Notes under the pieces: model-generated
The model's input: the letters and a program-made list of their open reading frames with translations, nothing else
Told to the model about the DNA's origin: nothing
Database searches by the model: none
Shown: positions 35,169 through 36,612 of the stretch, piece by piece
Position numbering within the stretch: position 1 is the first letter of the stretch
How the letters are laid out: the number at the start of each line of letters is the position of its first letter
NCBI GenBank assembly: GCA_001898385.1
Contig: MKTT01000148.1
Location: 1-36,612 of the forward strand
Length of the DNA: 36,612 nucleotides
Direction of reading: 5' to 3'
From: Planctomycetales bacterium 71-10
GTDB taxonomy: Bacteria; Planctomycetota; Planctomycetia; Isosphaerales; Isosphaeraceae
Made by a program: the position numbers and the translations under genes

Positions 35169-36612
35169 TTATACCGCGTCGTCGCCTACGAGGCCCGGGG
35201 CCGGCCCCGACCGATCGATCGATTCGACGCGGGAGAGCACCCGGCGCAATTCCTCCGGGTCGACGGGCTTGACCAGGTGGAGGTCGAAGCCGGCCTCGCT
35301 GGACTTGCGCCGGGCCTCCTCCTGGCCGTAGCCGGTCAGGGCGATGAGGAACGGCCCGCGGGCGTCGCCGTAGCCCTCGCGGATCCGGCGGGCGACCTCG
35401 TAACCGTCCATGCCGGGGAGGCCCAGGTCCATCAGGACCAGGTCGGGCCGGCCGGCGGCCAGCGCGTCGAGCGCCTGCGCGCCGTCGGCGACGGCCTCGA
35501 CCCGGTGGCCCCAGTGGCCCAGGAGCGAGGCGAGCATCTCCGCGCCGTCGGGGTGGTCCTCGACGAGCAGGATCCGGAGCGGTCGCGGCGGGACGTCGTC
35601 GGCCGAGGGTTCGGCCGGGGGGGGCGGGGCCGGGGCCGGGGCCGACGGCGCGGCGGCCAGCGGCAGGCGGACGGTGAACTCGCTCCCCGCGCCCAGGCCG
35701 TCGCTGGCGGCCTCGACCGTCCCGCCGTGCAGCTCGACCAGCGTCCGGACCAGGGTCAGGCCGATCCCCAGGCCCCCCTGGGCGCGGTCGAGCGAGTGGT
35801 CGACCTGGGTGAACAGGTCGAAGACCCTGGGCAGCATCTCCGGCGCGATGCCGACGCCCGTGTCTCGCACGCGGACCGCGGCCCACGCCCCCTCGCGGTC
35901 GGCCCGCAGGGTGATCCGGCCGCCGTCCTCGGTGTACTTGGCCGCGTTGTTCAGCAGGTTGACGAGCACCTGCTCCAGCCGCGCGGCGTCGGCCGAGAGC
36001 GTCAGCGGGCCCGCCGGCGGCGTCGCCTCCAGGGCGTGGCGGTGCTGCTCCATCATCGGCCGGACGGCCTCGACGGCCCGCGCGACGACGGAGCCCAGGT
36101 CGACCTCCTTCGGGTCGAGCTGGATCTTGCCCCGGGTGATCCGCGACACCTCCAGCAGGTCGTCGACCAGGTGGGCGAGCTGCGCCACCTGGCGCTGGGC
36201 CATGCCGCGGGCGCGGTCGACCGTCTCGGCGTCGACGCCCGGCATCGACATCAGGTGCAGGGCGCTGCGGATCGGGGCCAGCGGGTTGCGCAGCTCGTGG
36301 GCCAGCATCGCCAGGAACTCGTTCTTGCGGCGGTCCATCTCGGCCAGCTCGTCGGCGCGGGCGCGGGCCTCGCGCTCCAGCCGCTCCAGCAGCCGGAGCC
36401 GCTGGCGCTCCACGGCGCGGCGGTCGACGACGCTGGCGACGGCGTTGTCGACCGTGCGCCGCAGGGCCTCGTGGTCGAAGCGGCCCTTGATGAGATAGTC
36501 TTGCGCCCCGCGCTTGAGCGCCTGCACGGCGATCGACTCGTCGCCGCGGCCGGTCATCATGACGACGGGGAACGGCGTGACGGCGGTGCCGCCGGTCAGC
36601 TCCTGGAGGAAC
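35169..36612 (-). CDS. Hybrid sensor histidine kinase/response regulator (5' end beyond the window)
   Basis: The frame stays open to the window edge, and the first visible residues (F-L-Q-E-L-T-G-G-T-A-V-T-P-F-P-V-V-M-M-T-G-R-G) are the middle of a receiver domain, so the true start lies outside. After the end of that receiver (V-Q-A-L-K-R-G-A-Q-D-Y-L-I-K-G-R) comes a coiled-coil-like linker. The HisKA box F-L-A-M-L-A-H-E-L-R-N-P-L carries the phosphoacceptor His. The HATPase domain has N-L-L-N-N-A-A-K-Y-T, D-T-G-V-G-I and G-L-G-I-G-L. A Pro/Ala linker follows, then a second receiver with L-L-V-E-D-H and the phosphoacceptor Asp in L-V-L-M-D-L-G-L-P-G-M-D-G, plus the conserved Lys in L-V-K-P-V. 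No transmembrane segment is seen in this part. Confidence 0.93.
   Translation of the reverse strand, partial: FLQELTGGTAVTPFPVVMMTGRGDESIAVQALKRGAQDYLIKGRFDHEALRRTVDNAVASVVDRRAVERQRLRLLERLEREARARADELAEMDRRKNEFLAMLAHELRNPLAPIRSALHLMSMPGVDAETVDRARGMAQRQVAQLAHLVDDLLEVSRITRGKIQLDPKEVDLGSVVARAVEAVRPMMEQHRHALEATPPAGPLTLSADAARLEQVLVNLLNNAAKYTEDGGRITLRADREGAWAAVRVRDTGVGIAPEMLPRVFDLFTQVDHSLDRAQGGLGIGLTLVRTLVELHGGTVEAASDGLGAGSEFTVRLPLAAAPSAPAPAPPPPAEPSADDVPPRPLRILLVEDHPDGAEMLASLLGHWGHRVEAVADGAQALDALAAGRPDLVLMDLGLPGMDGYEVARRIREGYGDARGPFLIALTGYGQEEARRKSSEAGFDLHLVKPVDPEELRRVLSRVESIDRSGPAPGLVGDDAV

Overview
The window reads as a chromosomal segment of a high-GC planctomycete, most likely of the Isosphaeraceae (Paludisphaera/Singulisphaera type). 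This is an inference from gene content. It rests on a secreted protein with the planctomycete-type N-terminal motif (R-R-F-x-P-R-x-E-x-M-E-x-R-M-x-L-S), an ECF sigma factor with the DDAFQATFLVL signature and a long membrane-anchored C-terminal extension, a DUF4159/alpha-toroid secreted protein, several secreted carbohydrate-active proteins, and about 70% GC by eye. No rRNA, tRNA, CRISPR array, prophage or intact insertion sequence was seen.

Layout. 1-885: the edge of a repeat copy, then a secreted chalcone-isomerase-like protein. 886-1689: a noticeably AT-richer island with two facing IS-end-like inverted repeats, an IS3-type transposase remnant and a possible small membrane protein. 1690-5400 (-): the replicative DNA polymerase III alpha subunit (dnaE), with an extended -10 promoter and a leader hairpin. 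5750-6867 (+): a planctomycete secreted protein and a 47-residue protein that is 40% Lys+Arg. 6882-9174 (-): a two-gene nucleotide-sugar operon (UDP-sugar dehydrogenase and epimerase). 9703-12405 (-): a large secreted right-handed beta-helix protein, divergent from a PfkB sugar kinase (12651-13592, +). 13923-15833 (-): an ECF sigma factor fused to a transmembrane segment and an STN-like domain. It is divergent from a gene of unknown function at 16162, with a perfect 28-bp inverted repeat between them. 17455-20748 (+): mfd, whose 3' end overlaps a convergent solitary adenine-type DNA methyltransferase. 22567-22899 (-): a free-standing MetG-type tRNA-binding domain. 23111-26922 (+): a tight four-gene operon of two ABC-2 ATPase/permease pairs. 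27003-27281 (-): a solitary Phd/YefM antitoxin-like gene. 27760-35074 (-): four same-strand genes, namely a secreted alpha-toroid/DUF4159 protein, a secreted TIM-barrel glycosidase-like protein, the DNA repair methyltransferase Ogt, and a GH50-like agarase-type glycoside hydrolase. 35169 to the window end (-): a hybrid sensor kinase whose 5' end lies outside the window.

The most distinctive non-genic feature is a dispersed family of palindromic repeats. They are not scattered singly. Most occur as symmetric, nested, inverted arrangements with conserved interiors: two four-palindrome copies (9284-9676 and 17042-17379, in opposite orientation), one copy with the core deleted (27533-27736), two short two-palindrome copies (13696-13878 and 22358-22534, in opposite orientation), a partial copy at the window start, and two solo palindromes. 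One solo palindrome sits in frame inside the methyltransferase gene, and a short copy supplies that gene's upstream ATG. They behave like non-autonomous, MITE-like elements. No transposase for them is present here.

Functionally the window combines housekeeping information processing (dnaE, mfd, ogt, tRNA-binding domain) with cell-surface and polysaccharide functions (nucleotide-sugar synthesis, beta-helix protein, glycoside hydrolases, ABC-2 exporters). This fits a soil or aquatic polysaccharide-degrading planctomycete.
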